A stretch of DNA of 64,000 nt from JAHJQZ01 sp963676075 (GCA_963676075.2 CAXXNZ010000028.1:1-64000), one strand, 5' to 3'. Positions 42,364 to 51,510 are shown, numbered from the stretch's first letter. Numbers and translations: made by a program. The notes: generated by a model from the letters alone, not told the origin.

Positions 42364-42795
42364 TTATGCCGCGACTTCTTCTTCCTCGTCACGGACGAAG
42401 TCGGCGGTCGGGCCGGAATCGGTGCCCTTGGCCTCCGGATCGCGATCGACGAACTCGATCACGGCGATGGCGGCATTGTCGCCATAGCGGTAGCCGGCCT
42501 TCATGATGCGGATATAGCCGCCCATGCGCTCGGCGTAACGCGGGCCGAGGACATCGAAGAGCTTCTTGACCATGGCCTCGTCGCGGACCTTGGCGACCGC
42601 CTGACGGCGGGCATGCAGGTCGCCGCGCTTGGCGAGCGTCACCAGCTTCTCGACGATCGGCCGAAGATCCTTGGCCTTGGGCAGTGTTGTAACGATCTGC
42701 TCGTGCTTGATAAGCGCGGCGGACATGTTGGCGAACATCGCCTTGCGATGACTCGCGGTGCGGCTGAACTTACGGCCTGCTTTGCGGTGACGCAT
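42364..42795 (-). CDS. rplQ: 50S ribosomal protein L17
   Basis: This large-subunit protein of 143 residues lies near the peptide exit tunnel. Full-length match from MRHRKAGRKFSRTASHRKAM through YIRIMKAGYRYGDNAAIAVIEFVD, with an acidic C-terminal extension (RDEEEEVAA). It is the last gene of the ribosomal run, 34 bases after rpoA and just before the terminator. Confidence 0.97.
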   Translation of the reverse strand: MRHRKAGRKFSRTASHRKAMFANMSAALIKHEQIVTTLPKAKDLRPIVEKLVTLAKRGDLHARRQAVAKVRDEAMVKKLFDVLGPRYAERMGGYIRIMKAGYRYGDNAAIAVIEFVDRDPEAKGTDSGPTADFVRDEEEEVAA

Positions 42796-42829
42796 CGGGG
42801 TCTCCTTGAAACTTTAAACTCGGCGCCGA

Positions 42830-43843
42830 TCAGTAGTGATCTTCGAAGCGCTTGGCGAGATCGTCGATGTTCTCGGGCGGCCAATTGGCAACATCCATCC
42901 CGAGATGCAGACCCATCTGGGCCAGCACTTCCTTGATCTCGTTGAGCGACTTGCGACCGAAATTCGGGGTACGCAGCATTTCGGCTTCTGTCTTCTGGAT
43001 CAGGTCGCCGATGTAGACGATATTGTCGTTCTTCAGGCAGTTGGCAGAGCGGACCGAGAGTTCGAGTTCGTCGACCTTCTTGAGCAACGCCGGATTGATG
43101 CCGATCTCGGGCACCTGATCCTGCGCAGTTTCCTTCTGCGGCTCTTCGAAGTTGACGAAGATGGACAGCTGGTCCTGAAGAATACGCGCGGCATAGGCCA
43201 CGGCATCTTCGGGGGTCAGCCCGCCATTCGTCTCGATCTGGAGCGTCAGCTTGTCATAGTCGAGCACCTGGCCCTCGCGGGTCGGCTCGACCTTGTAGGA
43301 GACCCGCTTGACCGGCGAGAACAGCGAGTCGACCGGGATGTAACCGATCGGGGCGTCCTCGGGACGGTTGCGGTCGGCCGGCGCGTAGCCCTTGCCGGTG
43401 TCCACGGTGAATTCGATATGAAGCTCGGCGCCGTCGTCAAGGTGACACAGCACCAGCTCAGGGTTGAGAATCTCGATATCGCCGGTGACCTTGATATCGC
43501 CCGCAGTGACCGCACCCGGTCCCTGCCGGGAAAGCGTCAGGCGCTTGGGCCCGTCACCTTCCATCCTGAAGGCGATTTCCTTGACGTTGAGCACCAGGTC
43601 GGTAACGTCCTCGCGCACGCCGGGAATCGACGAGAATTCGTGCAAGACGCCGTCAATCTGCATGGCGGTCACGGCCGCCCCTTGCAGAGACGACAACAGG
43701 ACGCGCCGCAGGGCATTGCCAAGGGTCAGTCCGTATCCGCGTTCCAGCGGTTCGGCGACGATCGAGGCGACGTGAGCGTTGCTGCCGGTGACGAATTCCA
43801 GCTTGGTCGGCTTTATCAGTTCCTGCCAGTTCTTCTGGATCAT
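42830..43843 (-). CDS. rpoA: RNA polymerase alpha subunit
   Basis: Alpha initiates RNA polymerase assembly and contacts promoter UP elements. The 337-residue protein has the N-terminal dimerisation domain (EPLERGYGLTLGNALRRVLLSSL) and the C-terminal domain (LELSVRSANCLKNDNIVYIGDLIQ, FGRKSLNEIKEVL) joined by a short linker. The position between rpsK and rplQ is the usual alpha-operon order. Confidence 0.98.
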   Translation of the reverse strand: MIQKNWQELIKPTKLEFVTGSNAHVASIVAEPLERGYGLTLGNALRRVLLSSLQGAAVTAMQIDGVLHEFSSIPGVREDVTDLVLNVKEIAFRMEGDGPKRLTLSRQGPGAVTAGDIKVTGDIEILNPELVLCHLDDGAELHIEFTVDTGKGYAPADRNRPEDAPIGYIPVDSLFSPVKRVSYKVEPTREGQVLDYDKLTLQIETNGGLTPEDAVAYAARILQDQLSIFVNFEEPQKETAQDQVPEIGINPALLKKVDELELSVRSANCLKNDNIVYIGDLIQKTEAEMLRTPNFGRKSLNEIKEVLAQMGLHLGMDVANWPPENIDDLAKRFEDHY

Positions 43844-43939
43844 TCGTTCAACATCCTTTCAAGAGTAACACAGCCCCTCGGGGCTGAAGCCGCTTTGACC
43901 TCCCTCCGGCGAGTGGCCGGCCGGAAATCCCCCAGGCGC

Positions 43940-44332
43940 TTAAACGCGCCGACGCTTGCGCGGACGGCAGCCGTTGTGGGGAATGGAGGTAACGTCGCGG
44001 ATGCTGGTAACGCTAAAACCGGCGGCCTGAAGTGCACGCAGTGCCGACTCACGACCCGAACCCGGACCGCGAACCTCGACTTCGAGTGTCTTCATGCCAT
44101 GTTCCTGGGCCTTCTTGGCTGCATCTTCTGCAGCGACCTGGGCAGCATAAGGGGTCGACTTGCGCGAACCCTTGAAGCCCATCGTGCCCGCCGAGGACCA
44201 GGAAATGGTATTGCCCTGGACGTCGGTAATGGTGATCATGGTGTTGTTGAAGGAGGCGTTCACGTGTGCGACGCCAGAGGTGATGTTCTTGCGCTCGCGA
44301 CGACGCACGCGCGCTGTATCAGCTTTTGCCAT
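43940..44332 (-). CDS. rpsK: 30S ribosomal protein S11
   Basis: This 130-residue small-subunit platform protein lines the mRNA exit path. Matches include GVAHVNASFNNTMITITDVQGN, WSSAGTMGFKGSRKSTPYAAQ and DVTSIPHNGCRPRKRRRV. 113 bases separate it from rpsM. Confidence 0.97.
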   Translation of the reverse strand: MAKADTARVRRRERKNITSGVAHVNASFNNTMITITDVQGNTISWSSAGTMGFKGSRKSTPYAAQVAAEDAAKKAQEHGMKTLEVEVRGPGSGRESALRALQAAGFSVTSIRDVTSIPHNGCRPRKRRRV

Positions 44333-44445
44333 TTAAATTCCCTATCGATCTCATCGCCGCCGTTGCACCAGCGCCCAGCGGCTCCACCGTGAAAAACGAC
44401 TAGAAAACAGCGAATAGTGACTATCCGCTGTTCCCGTTCGCTTCT

Positions 44446-44814
44446 CTATTTCTTCCTGCCCGCGATGGGCTTTGCCGGACCCTTGCGGGTACGGGCGTTC
44501 GTATGGGTACGCTGACCGCGTACCGGCAGACCGCGACGATGCCGCAATCCGCGATAATTGCCGAGATCCATCAGGCGCTTGATGTTCATCGCCACATTGC
44601 GGCGAAGATCGCCTTCCACGATATAGTCGCGGTCGATGGTCTCGCGGATCTGGATCACTTCCGCGTCCGTCAGTTCGTTGACCCGGCGTTCCGCCGGGAT
44701 GCCGACCTTTTCGCAGATCTCGGAAGCGAACTTTTCGCCGATCCCGTGAATATACTGCAGCGCGATAACAACGCGCTTGTTGGTCGGAATATTGACGCCA
44801 GCAATACGTGCCAC
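44446..44814 (-). CDS. rpsM: 30S ribosomal protein S13
   Basis: This 122-residue head protein contacts the P-site tRNA and bridges to L5. It has MARIAGVNIPTNKRVVIAL, YIHGIGEKFASEICEK and the basic tail HRRGLPVRGQRTHTNARTRK. No rpmJ (L36) lies between it and secY as it does in enterobacteria; adk takes that place. A gap of 169 bases precedes it. Confidence 0.97.
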   Translation of the reverse strand: MARIAGVNIPTNKRVVIALQYIHGIGEKFASEICEKVGIPAERRVNELTDAEVIQIRETIDRDYIVEGDLRRNVAMNIKRLMDLGNYRGLRHRRGLPVRGQRTHTNARTRKGPAKPIAGRKK

Positions 44815-44983
44815 GCCCGCTCTCCTTGATTTCCCGGCGCCGAATCACCGACCCGGCGCATAACACAAGGGACCGGTTTCCGATCCCCACCTTGTTGGGA
44901 GCCGAATCCAGTCCACGTAATCCTTGAGACTGGCGGTTCCTAATGACTTGTCGGCCGGAAGTCAACCGGCCGTTTCGAAAGTG

Positions 44984-45562
44984 CTAACCCAGCACCTTCG
45001 CGATCCCGGCGGAAACCTCTTCGATGGTGCCCATGCCGTCGACCGTTTTCAGCGTCTTCTTGGCAAAGTAGTAGCCCGTCAGCGGCGCTGTTTTCTTGTA
45101 GTACTCGCGCAGGCGCTCTTCGAACACCTCCGGTGTATCATCCTTGCGCACCGGCTGACCGGCGGCCTTGGCTTCCTCGGCCCGGTTGACGATGCGGCCC
45201 ACGAGCTTGGTGTCGTCGACAACCAGCTCGACAACGGCGTCGAGCTTGAGATTGCGCTCGGCCAGCATCTCTTCGACCGCGTCGGCCTGTTGAAGAGTGC
45301 GCGGGTAGCCATCAAGGATGAAACCCTTGGCGCAGTCGTCCTGGTCAATACGTTCGGCGACGATGGCATTGACGATATCGTCGGATACCAGCTCACCGGC
45401 TTCCATGACCGCCTTGGCCTTCAGGCCGATCGGCGTTCCGGCAGCAACGGCGCCGCGAAGCATGTCGCCGGTCGAAAGCTGCGGAATACCGTAGCGCTCG
45501 ACAATCAGCTTGGCTTGCGTCCCCTTGCCGGCACCGGGCGGTCCCAGAAGTATCAGTCTCAT
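44984..45562 (-). CDS. adk: Adenylate kinase
   Basis: Adk equilibrates ATP, ADP and AMP. This is the short form (192 residues) without the zinc-type lid: P-loop LILLGPPGAGKGTQAKLIVE, LSTGDMLRGAVAAGTPIG, FILDGYPRTLQQADAVEEML, short lid region RKDDTPEVFEERLREY. Its start overlaps the secY stop by 4 bases, so nucleotide kinase and translocon are translated together, the common alphaproteobacterial layout. Confidence 0.97.
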   Translation of the reverse strand: MRLILLGPPGAGKGTQAKLIVERYGIPQLSTGDMLRGAVAAGTPIGLKAKAVMEAGELVSDDIVNAIVAERIDQDDCAKGFILDGYPRTLQQADAVEEMLAERNLKLDAVVELVVDDTKLVGRIVNRAEEAKAAGQPVRKDDTPEVFEERLREYYKKTAPLTGYYFAKKTLKTVDGMGTIEEVSAGIAKVLG

Positions 45563-46920
45563 CTTCTTACTCCTCCGGGCCGCTTCGTGCCGCGCCCACG
45601 TCCCAGGCGCGAGGTCTTCACGAGGCCCTCATATTGCTGAGCGATCAGGTGGCTCTGCACCTGCGAAATGAAGTCGAGCGTCACCGTGACCATGATCAGC
45701 AGCGATGTACCGCCGATGAACTGGCTGACGTTGAGCTGGCTCACGAGGATTTCCGGAATGAGCGCCACAACCGTCAGGTAGAGCGCACCGATAACGGTGA
45801 TGCGGGTCAGCACGTAGTCGATATGGGCGGCCGTACGTTCACCGGGGCGAATGCCCGGGATGAAGCCGCCGGAACGCTTGAGATTGTCGGCCGTGTCCGT
45901 CGGATTGAACACGATCGATGTGTAGAAGAATGAGAAGAAGATGATGAAGACGGCAAACAGCGTCAGATAGAGCGGCTGCCCTCGTCCGAGCAGCGCAGCA
46001 GTGACCTGCAGCCATTGCGGCGCACTGCCCTGTGCTGCGAACGACGCCAGCGTTGCCGGCAGCAGTAGCAGCGACGAGCCGAAGATCACCGGGATGACGC
46101 CGGCGGTGTTGAGCTTCAGCGGCAGGTGCGAGGTGTCGCCCTGGAACATCTTGTTGCCGACTTGCCGCTTCGGATACTGGATCAGAAGCCGGCGCTGCGC
46201 CCTCTCGAAGAAGACGATCACCATGATGACGACAATGGCGAGGACCAGCAGGCCCGCGGCAGCCAGCGGCGGCAGCGCGCCGGTGCGGCTCAGTTCGAGC
46301 GTCTGGGCAATGGTGCCGGGCAGATTGGCGACGATACCGGCGAAAATGATCAGCGAAATGCCGTTGCCGACACCGCGCGAGGTGATCTGTTCGCCAAGCC
46401 ACATCAGGAACATGGTGCCGCCGACCAGGGTTATGACCGTCGACATCTCGAAGAACCAACCGGGTTCGAGAACGACGCCCTGGCTCGATTCGAGACCCTT
46501 GGCGATACCGAAGGCCTGGATGGAGCAGAACACCACGGCGAGATACCGGGTGTACTGGTTCATCTTGCGGCGACCCGACTCACCTTCCTTCTTCAGCGCC
46601 TCTAGGCGCGGCGAAGCGGTGGCGAGCACCTGGATGACGATCGAGGCCGTGATGTACGGGATCAGGTTGAGCGCAAAGATCGCCATGCGCTTGACCGCGC
46701 CGCCGGCAAACATGTTGAACATGCCGACGACGCCGTTTTGCGCCTGCTCGAAGGTCGTGGCATAGGCCTGCGGGTCGATGCCGGGGACCGGGATATAGGT
46801 CCCGAGGCGGTAGATGAGAAGCGCGCCCAGGGTAAACCACAGGCGGTGCTGCAGGGCCTTGGCCTTGCCGAAGGTCGAGAAGCTGAGATTACGTGCTAGC
46901 TGTTCGGCTGCCGAAGCCAT
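45559..46920 (-). CDS. secY: Protein translocase subunit SecY
   Basis: SecY is the pore of the Sec translocon in the inner membrane. The 453-residue protein with ten predicted membrane segments starts MASAAEQLARNLSFSTFGKAKALQHRLWFT. Landmarks are YIPVPGIDP, FNMFAGGAVKRMAIFALNLIPYITASI (plug and TM2 region), the cytosolic loop ERAQRRLLIQYPKRQVG and FIPGIRPGERTA (C5 loop important for SecA). It is coupled to adk downstream. Confidence 0.97.
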   Translation of the reverse strand: MASAAEQLARNLSFSTFGKAKALQHRLWFTLGALLIYRLGTYIPVPGIDPQAYATTFEQAQNGVVGMFNMFAGGAVKRMAIFALNLIPYITASIVIQVLATASPRLEALKKEGESGRRKMNQYTRYLAVVFCSIQAFGIAKGLESSQGVVLEPGWFFEMSTVITLVGGTMFLMWLGEQITSRGVGNGISLIIFAGIVANLPGTIAQTLELSRTGALPPLAAAGLLVLAIVVIMVIVFFERAQRRLLIQYPKRQVGNKMFQGDTSHLPLKLNTAGVIPVIFGSSLLLLPATLASFAAQGSAPQWLQVTAALLGRGQPLYLTLFAVFIIFFSFFYTSIVFNPTDTADNLKRSGGFIPGIRPGERTAAHIDYVLTRITVIGALYLTVVALIPEILVSQLNVSQFIGGTSLLIMVTVTLDFISQVQSHLIAQQYEGLVKTSRLGRGRGTKRPGGVRR

Positions 46921-46949
46921 GAAGTTCCCCTTGTCCGGGTGGCGCGTCC

Positions 46950-47432
46950 TTACTCGGACGCTTGTGTCGTTGCCCCGGTCATATCGACCTTTCCGCCCGC
47001 CGCTTCAATAGCAGCAAGAGCGCCCTTGCTGGCATAAACGACGTTGAAGGTGACTTTCTTGGCAGTGAATTCGCCACCGGCGATGAGTCGGATACCGTCC
47101 TTCTTGCGACGGACGACGCCGGCCTTGACCAGTGCTTCCGCATCGATCACGCCCTTGGCGTCGAGCTTGCCGGCATCGATCGCGCTCTGGATGCGGTCGA
47201 GGCGAACGGCTGCGAACTTGGACGCGAACGGGTTGTTGAACCCGCGCTTCGGCATGCGCATGTGCAAGGGCATCTGACCGCCCTCGAAACCATTGAGCGC
47301 AACGCCCGAACGCGACTTCTGGCCCTTGACGCCACGGCCGCCGGTCTTGCCCTTGCCCGAGCCGATGCCACGGCCGACGCGAGTGCGGTTCGGCGTAGCG
47401 CCTGCATTGTCCTTGAGGGTGTTCAAACGCAT
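46950..47432 (-). CDS. rplO: 50S ribosomal protein L15
   Basis: This 160-residue late-assembly large-subunit protein has the Gly/Lys/Arg-rich start RLNTLKDNAGATPNRTRVG, RGIGSGKGKTGGRGVKGQKSRSG, then GFEGGQMPLHMRMPKRGFNN. Located between rpmD and secY as usual. The Ala-rich C-terminus is slightly extended. Confidence 0.97.
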   Translation of the reverse strand: MRLNTLKDNAGATPNRTRVGRGIGSGKGKTGGRGVKGQKSRSGVALNGFEGGQMPLHMRMPKRGFNNPFASKFAAVRLDRIQSAIDAGKLDAKGVIDAEALVKAGVVRRKKDGIRLIAGGEFTAKKVTFNVVYASKGALAAIEAAGGKVDMTGATTQASE

Positions 47433-47489
47433 TGTATGAGGCCCTTATTGGCTCGCCCGCGCATCGAAAATCCGCGCGGGCCTTTGTTT

Positions 47490-47681
47490 CTACTTGCCTT
47501 CGTCGACAACGCGGACGAGATGCGGGATCTTGTGGATCATACCGCGGACGTCCGGGGTGTCCTTGAGGGTTGAACGGCGGCTCAGCTTGTTGAGGCCAAG
47601 GCCGATCAGGGTGGCGCGCTGCGACTTGTCGCGGCGGATCGGCGAACCGATCTGCTCTACGGTAATGGTCTTGTCAGCCAT
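47490..47681 (-). CDS. rpmD: 50S ribosomal protein L30
   Basis: This small 63-residue large-subunit protein has ITVEQIGSPIRRDKSQRATL, GLGLNKLSRRSTLKDTPDVRGMI and HKIPHLVRVV. It lies 29 bases after rpsE in the spc-operon order. Confidence 0.96.
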   Translation of the reverse strand: MADKTITVEQIGSPIRRDKSQRATLIGLGLNKLSRRSTLKDTPDVRGMIHKIPHLVRVVDEGK

Positions 47682-47710
47682 GTCCGGTCTCCGTTTCCTT
47701 GTCTGCGCGA

Positions 47711-48241
47711 TCAGCTGTCAGCTGCGACTTCGCCGCGCCGGGCCTGAAGCTCGGACACCTTGATGCCGCGCCGTGCCGCGACCGAACGCGGGCTGTCGAC
47801 GTGCTTCAGCGCATCGAAGGTGGCCCGCACCATGTTGTACGGATTGGCCGTACCCTGCGACTTGGCGACGATGTCGTTGATCCCGAGGGTCTCGAACACC
47901 GCACGCATCGGACCGCCGGCGATGATGCCGGTGCCGGGAGGGGCCGCACGAAGCACGACCTTGCCGGCACCGTGGCGGCCGTTGACGTCGTGATGCAGCG
48001 TCCGCGCTTCGCGAAGCGGCACGCGGATCATCTGACGCTTGGCCTGTTCGGTCGCCTTGCGAATGGCTTCGGGAACCTCACGGGCCTTGCCGTGGCCAAA
48101 GCCAACGCGGCCTTTCTGGTCGCCGACCACAACGAGCGCGGCGAAACCGAAGCGCTTGCCGCCCTTGACCACCTTGGCCACGCGGTTGATGTGGACCAGG
48201 CGATCGACGAATTCGCTTTCGCGCTCAGCTACATCTCTCAT
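47711..48241 (-). CDS. rpsE: 30S ribosomal protein S5
   Basis: This 176-residue small-subunit protein acts in decoding fidelity and mRNA helicase activity. It has VHINRVAKVVKGGKRFGFAALVVVGD, GRVGFGHGKAREVPEAIRKA, and the C-terminal APPGTGIIAGGPMRAVFETLGI. Follows rplR by 19 bases. Confidence 0.97.
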   Translation of the reverse strand: MRDVAERESEFVDRLVHINRVAKVVKGGKRFGFAALVVVGDQKGRVGFGHGKAREVPEAIRKATEQAKRQMIRVPLREARTLHHDVNGRHGAGKVVLRAAPPGTGIIAGGPMRAVFETLGINDIVAKSQGTANPYNMVRATFDALKHVDSPRSVAARRGIKVSELQARRGEVAADS

Positions 48242-48260
48242 CGTTCACTCTCGCTCGTTA

Positions 48261-48623
48261 TTAGAACTGCAGCCCGCCTTCGCGGGCGGCATCGGCCAGG
48301 GCTTTCACCCGGCCATGGAAAAGGTAGGAGCCGCGGTCGAAAACCACTGCGCCCACGCCGGCCTTGACGGCGCGCTCTGCAACGAGCTTACCGACCATGC
48401 CTGCGGTCTCGGCATTGCCGCCATTCTTGGCACCGGACTTGATGTCCTTGTCCAGAGAAGAGGCAGCAGCGAGCGTGTGACCGGACGTATCGTCAATCAC
48501 CTGCGCATAGATGTTCTTGCCCGAACGGAACACGCTCAGGCGCGGCCGACCGTTGGCGTGAGCCCTCAGGCTCTTGCGGACGCGCAACTTGCGGCGCTCA
48601 GTACCTTGATGTTTCGAAGCCAT
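48261..48623 (-). CDS. rplR: 50S ribosomal protein L18
   Basis: This 5S-rRNA-binding protein of 120 residues has RKLRVRKSLRAHANGRPRLSV, VFRSGKNIYAQVIDDTSG and VVFDRGSYLFHGRVKALADAAREGGL. Lies 11 bases after rplF. Confidence 0.97.
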   Translation of the reverse strand: MASKHQGTERRKLRVRKSLRAHANGRPRLSVFRSGKNIYAQVIDDTSGHTLAAASSLDKDIKSGAKNGGNAETAGMVGKLVAERAVKAGVGAVVFDRGSYLFHGRVKALADAAREGGLQF

Positions 48624-48634
48624 CTTGCCGGTCC

Positions 48635-49168
48635 TTACTTCTTCTTGCCTTCCTTACGGAAGACATATTCGCCTGCGTAGCGCACGCCCTTGCCCTTGTA
48701 GGGTTCAGGGGGACGATAGGCGCGGATTTCCGCGGCCACCTGCCCGACCTGCTGGACGTCGATACCCGAAACCACGACTTCAGTCTGAGTCGGGGTTGCG
48801 ATGGTGATGCCTTCCGGGGCGGCGTGGACGACTTCGTGGCTGAAGCCGAGCGAGAGCTTGACGTCCCTGCCCTGCATCGCGGCACGATAGCCGACGCCCT
48901 GGATTTCGAGCTTCTTCTCGAAGCCGGTGGAAACGCCGGTGACGATGTTCTGAATCAACGACCGCGCCGTGCCCCACTGGGCCCGCGCCGGCGTCGAATC
49001 ATCGACCGGTGCGACGACGATACCGTCGTCTGTCTTTTGCACGTTCACCAGCTCGTGCAGCTCAAGGGTCAGTTCGCCCTTGGGGCCTTTCGCCTTTACG
49101 GTCTGGCCGTCGAGAGTAACCTCGACGCCCTTGACGATTTCGACCGGTTTCTTGCCTGTACGGGACAT
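48635..49168 (-). CDS. rplF: 50S ribosomal protein L6
   Basis: This 177-residue two-domain protein lies near the factor-binding centre. It starts MSRTGKKPVEIVKGVEVTLDG, has NIVTGVSTGFEKKLEIQGVGYRA in the middle, and the RNA-binding tail IRAYRPPEPYKGKGVRYAGE ending in FRKEGKKK. Follows rpsH. Confidence 0.97.
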   Translation of the reverse strand: MSRTGKKPVEIVKGVEVTLDGQTVKAKGPKGELTLELHELVNVQKTDDGIVVAPVDDSTPARAQWGTARSLIQNIVTGVSTGFEKKLEIQGVGYRAAMQGRDVKLSLGFSHEVVHAAPEGITIATPTQTEVVVSGIDVQQVGQVAAEIRAYRPPEPYKGKGVRYAGEYVFRKEGKKK

Positions 49169-49207
49169 TATCTCATGCCTTCCGGGATCAAATTGCCTGT
49201 CACCGGT

Positions 49208-49606
49208 CTAGAAGACACGGCAGAGAACTTCGCCACCCACGTTGTTGGCTTTCGCCTCGTGGTCGGCCATCACGCCCTTGGGGGTCGACAAAATCGACAC
49301 ACCAAGACCATTGGCCACCGACGGGATGGTCTTGACCGACGAGTAAACGCGACGGCCGGGGCGCGAGACGCGCTGGATTTCCCGGATAGCCGGTTCGCTG
49401 TCGGAATACTTCAGTTCGATCGTGAACTCCATGGTTCCATTCTCGAACTTGGTTTCGGAGTAACCGCGGATGAAGCCCTCGGACTTGAGGACATCGAGAA
49501 CGCGACCGCGCAAGGTTGAAGCCGGCGTCATGACGCTGGTCTTCTTGCGCATTTGTGCGTTGCGGATACGGGTGAGCATATCGCCGACGGGATCGGACAC
49601 GGACAT
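49208..49606 (-). CDS. rpsH: 30S ribosomal protein S8
   Basis: This 132-residue primary 16S-rRNA binder is a translational repressor of the spc operon in E. coli. It has SDPVGDMLTRIRNAQMRKK, FIRGYSETKFENGTMEF, VSRPGRRVYSSVKTIPSVANGLG and SILSTPKGVMADHEAK with a final GGEVLCRVF. Confidence 0.97.
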   Translation of the reverse strand: MSVSDPVGDMLTRIRNAQMRKKTSVMTPASTLRGRVLDVLKSEGFIRGYSETKFENGTMEFTIELKYSDSEPAIREIQRVSRPGRRVYSSVKTIPSVANGLGVSILSTPKGVMADHEAKANNVGGEVLCRVF

Positions 49607-49621
49607 TTTGCGTGTTCCTCC

Positions 49622-49927
49622 TTACCAGCTGGACTTCACGAGCCCGGGGATCTGCCCCTGGCTACCGAGTTCGCGCAACGCAATACGCGAAAGCTTGAGT
49701 TTGCGGTAGTAGCCGCGCGGACGACCCGAGAATTCGCAACGGTTGCGAATACGGACCTTGGACGAATTGCGGGGCAATTCGGCCAGCTTCATGGACGCAC
49801 GAAAGCGTTCCTCAAGCGGCAGGTCCTGGTTCTTGATCGTTTCCTTGAGAGCGGCACGCTTTCCGGCAAACTGCTCTGCCATCCTTGCCCGGCGCTTGTT
49901 CTTTTCAATAGAGCTCGTCTTGGCCAT
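49622..49927 (-). CDS. rpsN: 30S ribosomal protein S14
   Basis: This is the long zinc-free form (101 residues) of the small-subunit head protein. It starts MAKTSSIEKNKRRARMAEQF, includes ELPRNSSKVRIRNRCEFSGRPRGYYRKLKLSR and ends LGSQGQIPGLVKSSW. It has a single Cys rather than the CXXC pairs of the zinc form. Confidence 0.97.
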   Translation of the reverse strand: MAKTSSIEKNKRRARMAEQFAGKRAALKETIKNQDLPLEERFRASMKLAELPRNSSKVRIRNRCEFSGRPRGYYRKLKLSRIALRELGSQGQIPGLVKSSW

Positions 49928-49957
49928 CTATCGATCCTTTATCTCTTCCTGCCGGTC

Positions 49958-50515
49958 TTACTGCCGGAACGGGAAGTTGAACGCACGCAGCAGCGCACGG
50001 GCTTCATCGTCGTTCTTGGCCGTGGTGCCGATGACCACGTCAATGCCCCAGATCTGGTCGACCTGGTCATAATTGATTTCCGGGAACACGATGTGCTCCT
50101 TGATGCCGAAGGCATAATTGCCACGGCCATCGAAGCTCTTCGGGTTGATTCCGCGGAAGTCGCGAATGCGGGGCATCGCGATGTTCACCAGGCGGTCGAG
50201 GAACTCGTACATGCGCTGCTTGCGAAGCGTCACCTTGACGCCGATCGGCATGCCTTCACGCAGTTTGAAGTTGGCGATCGACTTGCGGGCATGGGTCACG
50301 ACCGGCTTCTGTCCGGCGATCTTTTCCAGATCGTCAGCAGCCGACTTGATCTTCTTGGAATCGGCAGTGGCTTCGCCAACGCCGATGTTCAGGACGATCT
50401 TGTCGAGCTTGGGAACCTGAAGCGGGTTCTTGTAGCCGAAGTCCTTGATGAGACCGGCACGCACGACTTCTTCATAATGCGTGCGAAGACGCGGGATATA
50501 AAGGGTCTCAGCCAT
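49958..50515 (-). CDS. rplE: 50S ribosomal protein L5
   Basis: This 185-residue 5S-rRNA binder of the central protuberance has IPRLRTHYEEVVRAGLIKDFGYKN, LDKIVLNIGVGEA, ITGQKPVV-type AGQKPVVTHARKSIANFKLREG, RIRDFRGINPKSFDGRGNYAFG and DVVIGTTAKNDDEARALL. Its start overlaps rplX by 8 bases. Confidence 0.97.
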   Translation of the reverse strand: MAETLYIPRLRTHYEEVVRAGLIKDFGYKNPLQVPKLDKIVLNIGVGEATADSKKIKSAADDLEKIAGQKPVVTHARKSIANFKLREGMPIGVKVTLRKQRMYEFLDRLVNIAMPRIRDFRGINPKSFDGRGNYAFGIKEHIVFPEINYDQVDQIWGIDVVIGTTAKNDDEARALLRAFNFPFRQ

Positions 50516-50822
50516 TGATCACTTCTCCGCTGCGCTTGGCGACACGGGATTTGCTTCCGTCCTTGATCTCGAACCCGACGCGGGTCGGCTTGCCGTCCTT
50601 GGGATCGGCGAGCGCAATGTTCGAGATGTGGATCGGCGCCTCGCGGGTGTAGATGCCCGCTTCCTGTTCAGCGCTCTGCTTGGTGTGGCGGCGGACATGG
50701 TTGATGCCCTGCACCACGGCACGGTTGTCCTCGGGAAGAACCTGCAGCACGGTGCCGGTCTTGCCCTTGTCCTTGCCTGTCAAAACGACGACCTTGTCGC
50801 CCTTCTTGATCTTGGCAGCCAT
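50508..50822 (-). CDS. rplX: 50S ribosomal protein L24
   Basis: This 104-residue assembly initiator of the large subunit has a KOW motif in KIKKGDKVVVLTGKDKGKTG, then VQGINHVRRHTKQS and APIHISNIALADPKDGKPTRVG. The ATG at 50822 overlaps the rplN stop (TGATG); a GTG codon just before it is not needed. Confidence 0.96.
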   Translation of the reverse strand: MAAKIKKGDKVVVLTGKDKGKTGTVLQVLPEDNRAVVQGINHVRRHTKQSAEQEAGIYTREAPIHISNIALADPKDGKPTRVGFEIKDGSKSRVAKRSGEVING

Positions 50823-51190
50823 CACAAAACCTCCGGCGCGAGGGAGACGATCTTCATGTGGTTCTTGGCGCGAAGTTCGCGCGGAACCGGCCCGAAGATA
50901 CGGGTCCCGATCGGCTCTTTGTTGTTGTTGATCAGCACGGCCGCGTTGCGATCGAAACGGATAACCGTGCCGTCGGCGCGCTGGATGTCGAATGCGGTGC
51001 GCACGATGACGGCCTTCATCACCTGGCCCTTTTTAACGCGGCCACGCGGAATGGCGTCCTTCACCGACACCACGATGATGTCGCCGACCGACGCATATTT
51101 GCGGTGCGAGCCGCCGAGCACCTTGATGCACATGACACGACGGGCGCCGGAATTGTCGGCGACGTCGAGATTGGACTGCATCTGGATCAT
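50822..51190 (-). CDS. rplN: 50S ribosomal protein L14
   Basis: This 122-residue subunit-interface protein has MIQMQSNLDVADNSGARRVM, CIKVLGGSHRKYASVGDIIVVSVKDA, GTRIFGPVPRELRAKNHMKIVSLAPEVL. A gap of 73 bases to rpsQ is the largest in this part of the operon. Confidence 0.97.
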   Translation of the reverse strand: MIQMQSNLDVADNSGARRVMCIKVLGGSHRKYASVGDIIVVSVKDAIPRGRVKKGQVMKAVIVRTAFDIQRADGTVIRFDRNAAVLINNNKEPIGTRIFGPVPRELRAKNHMKIVSLAPEVL

Positions 51191-51263
51191 GACTAAATCT
51201 CTTCTCTCTCCGGCCCGTATCCCTTTCGGGGACGCGACCGATTGAACCCCTGAACGCGTCCGA

Positions 51264-51500
51264 TCAGGACACAGTCTCCACGACTCTCCAGCGCTTCAGC
51301 TTGGAAATCGGTGCGCATTCTTCGATGCTCACCTTTTCCCCGGCCTTGACGGCATTTGAATCGTCATGGGCGTGGTACTTCTTGGTACGGCGAACCGTCT
51401 TCTTCAGAAGCGGGTGGGTGAAGCGGCGTTCGACGCGCACCACAACCGTTTTCTCGTTTGCGTCGGAGACCACCGTCCCCTGCAGGATACGCTTGGGCAT
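51264..51500 (-). CDS. rpsQ: 30S ribosomal protein S17
   Basis: This 78-residue OB-fold primary binder of 16S rRNA has MPKRILQGTVVSDANEKTVV, RRFTHPLLKKTVRRTKKYHAHD and GEKVSIEECAPISKLKRWRVVE. Follows rpmC by 10 bases. Confidence 0.97.
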   Translation of the reverse strand: MPKRILQGTVVSDANEKTVVVRVERRFTHPLLKKTVRRTKKYHAHDDSNAVKAGEKVSIEECAPISKLKRWRVVETVS

Positions 51501-51510
51501 TTAATGTCTC

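Noticed and set aside
42836..44392. 518-residue open frame antisense to rpoA and rpsK
   Set aside because: It spans two certain genes and an intergenic gap on the opposite strand; the composition is that of a shadow frame.
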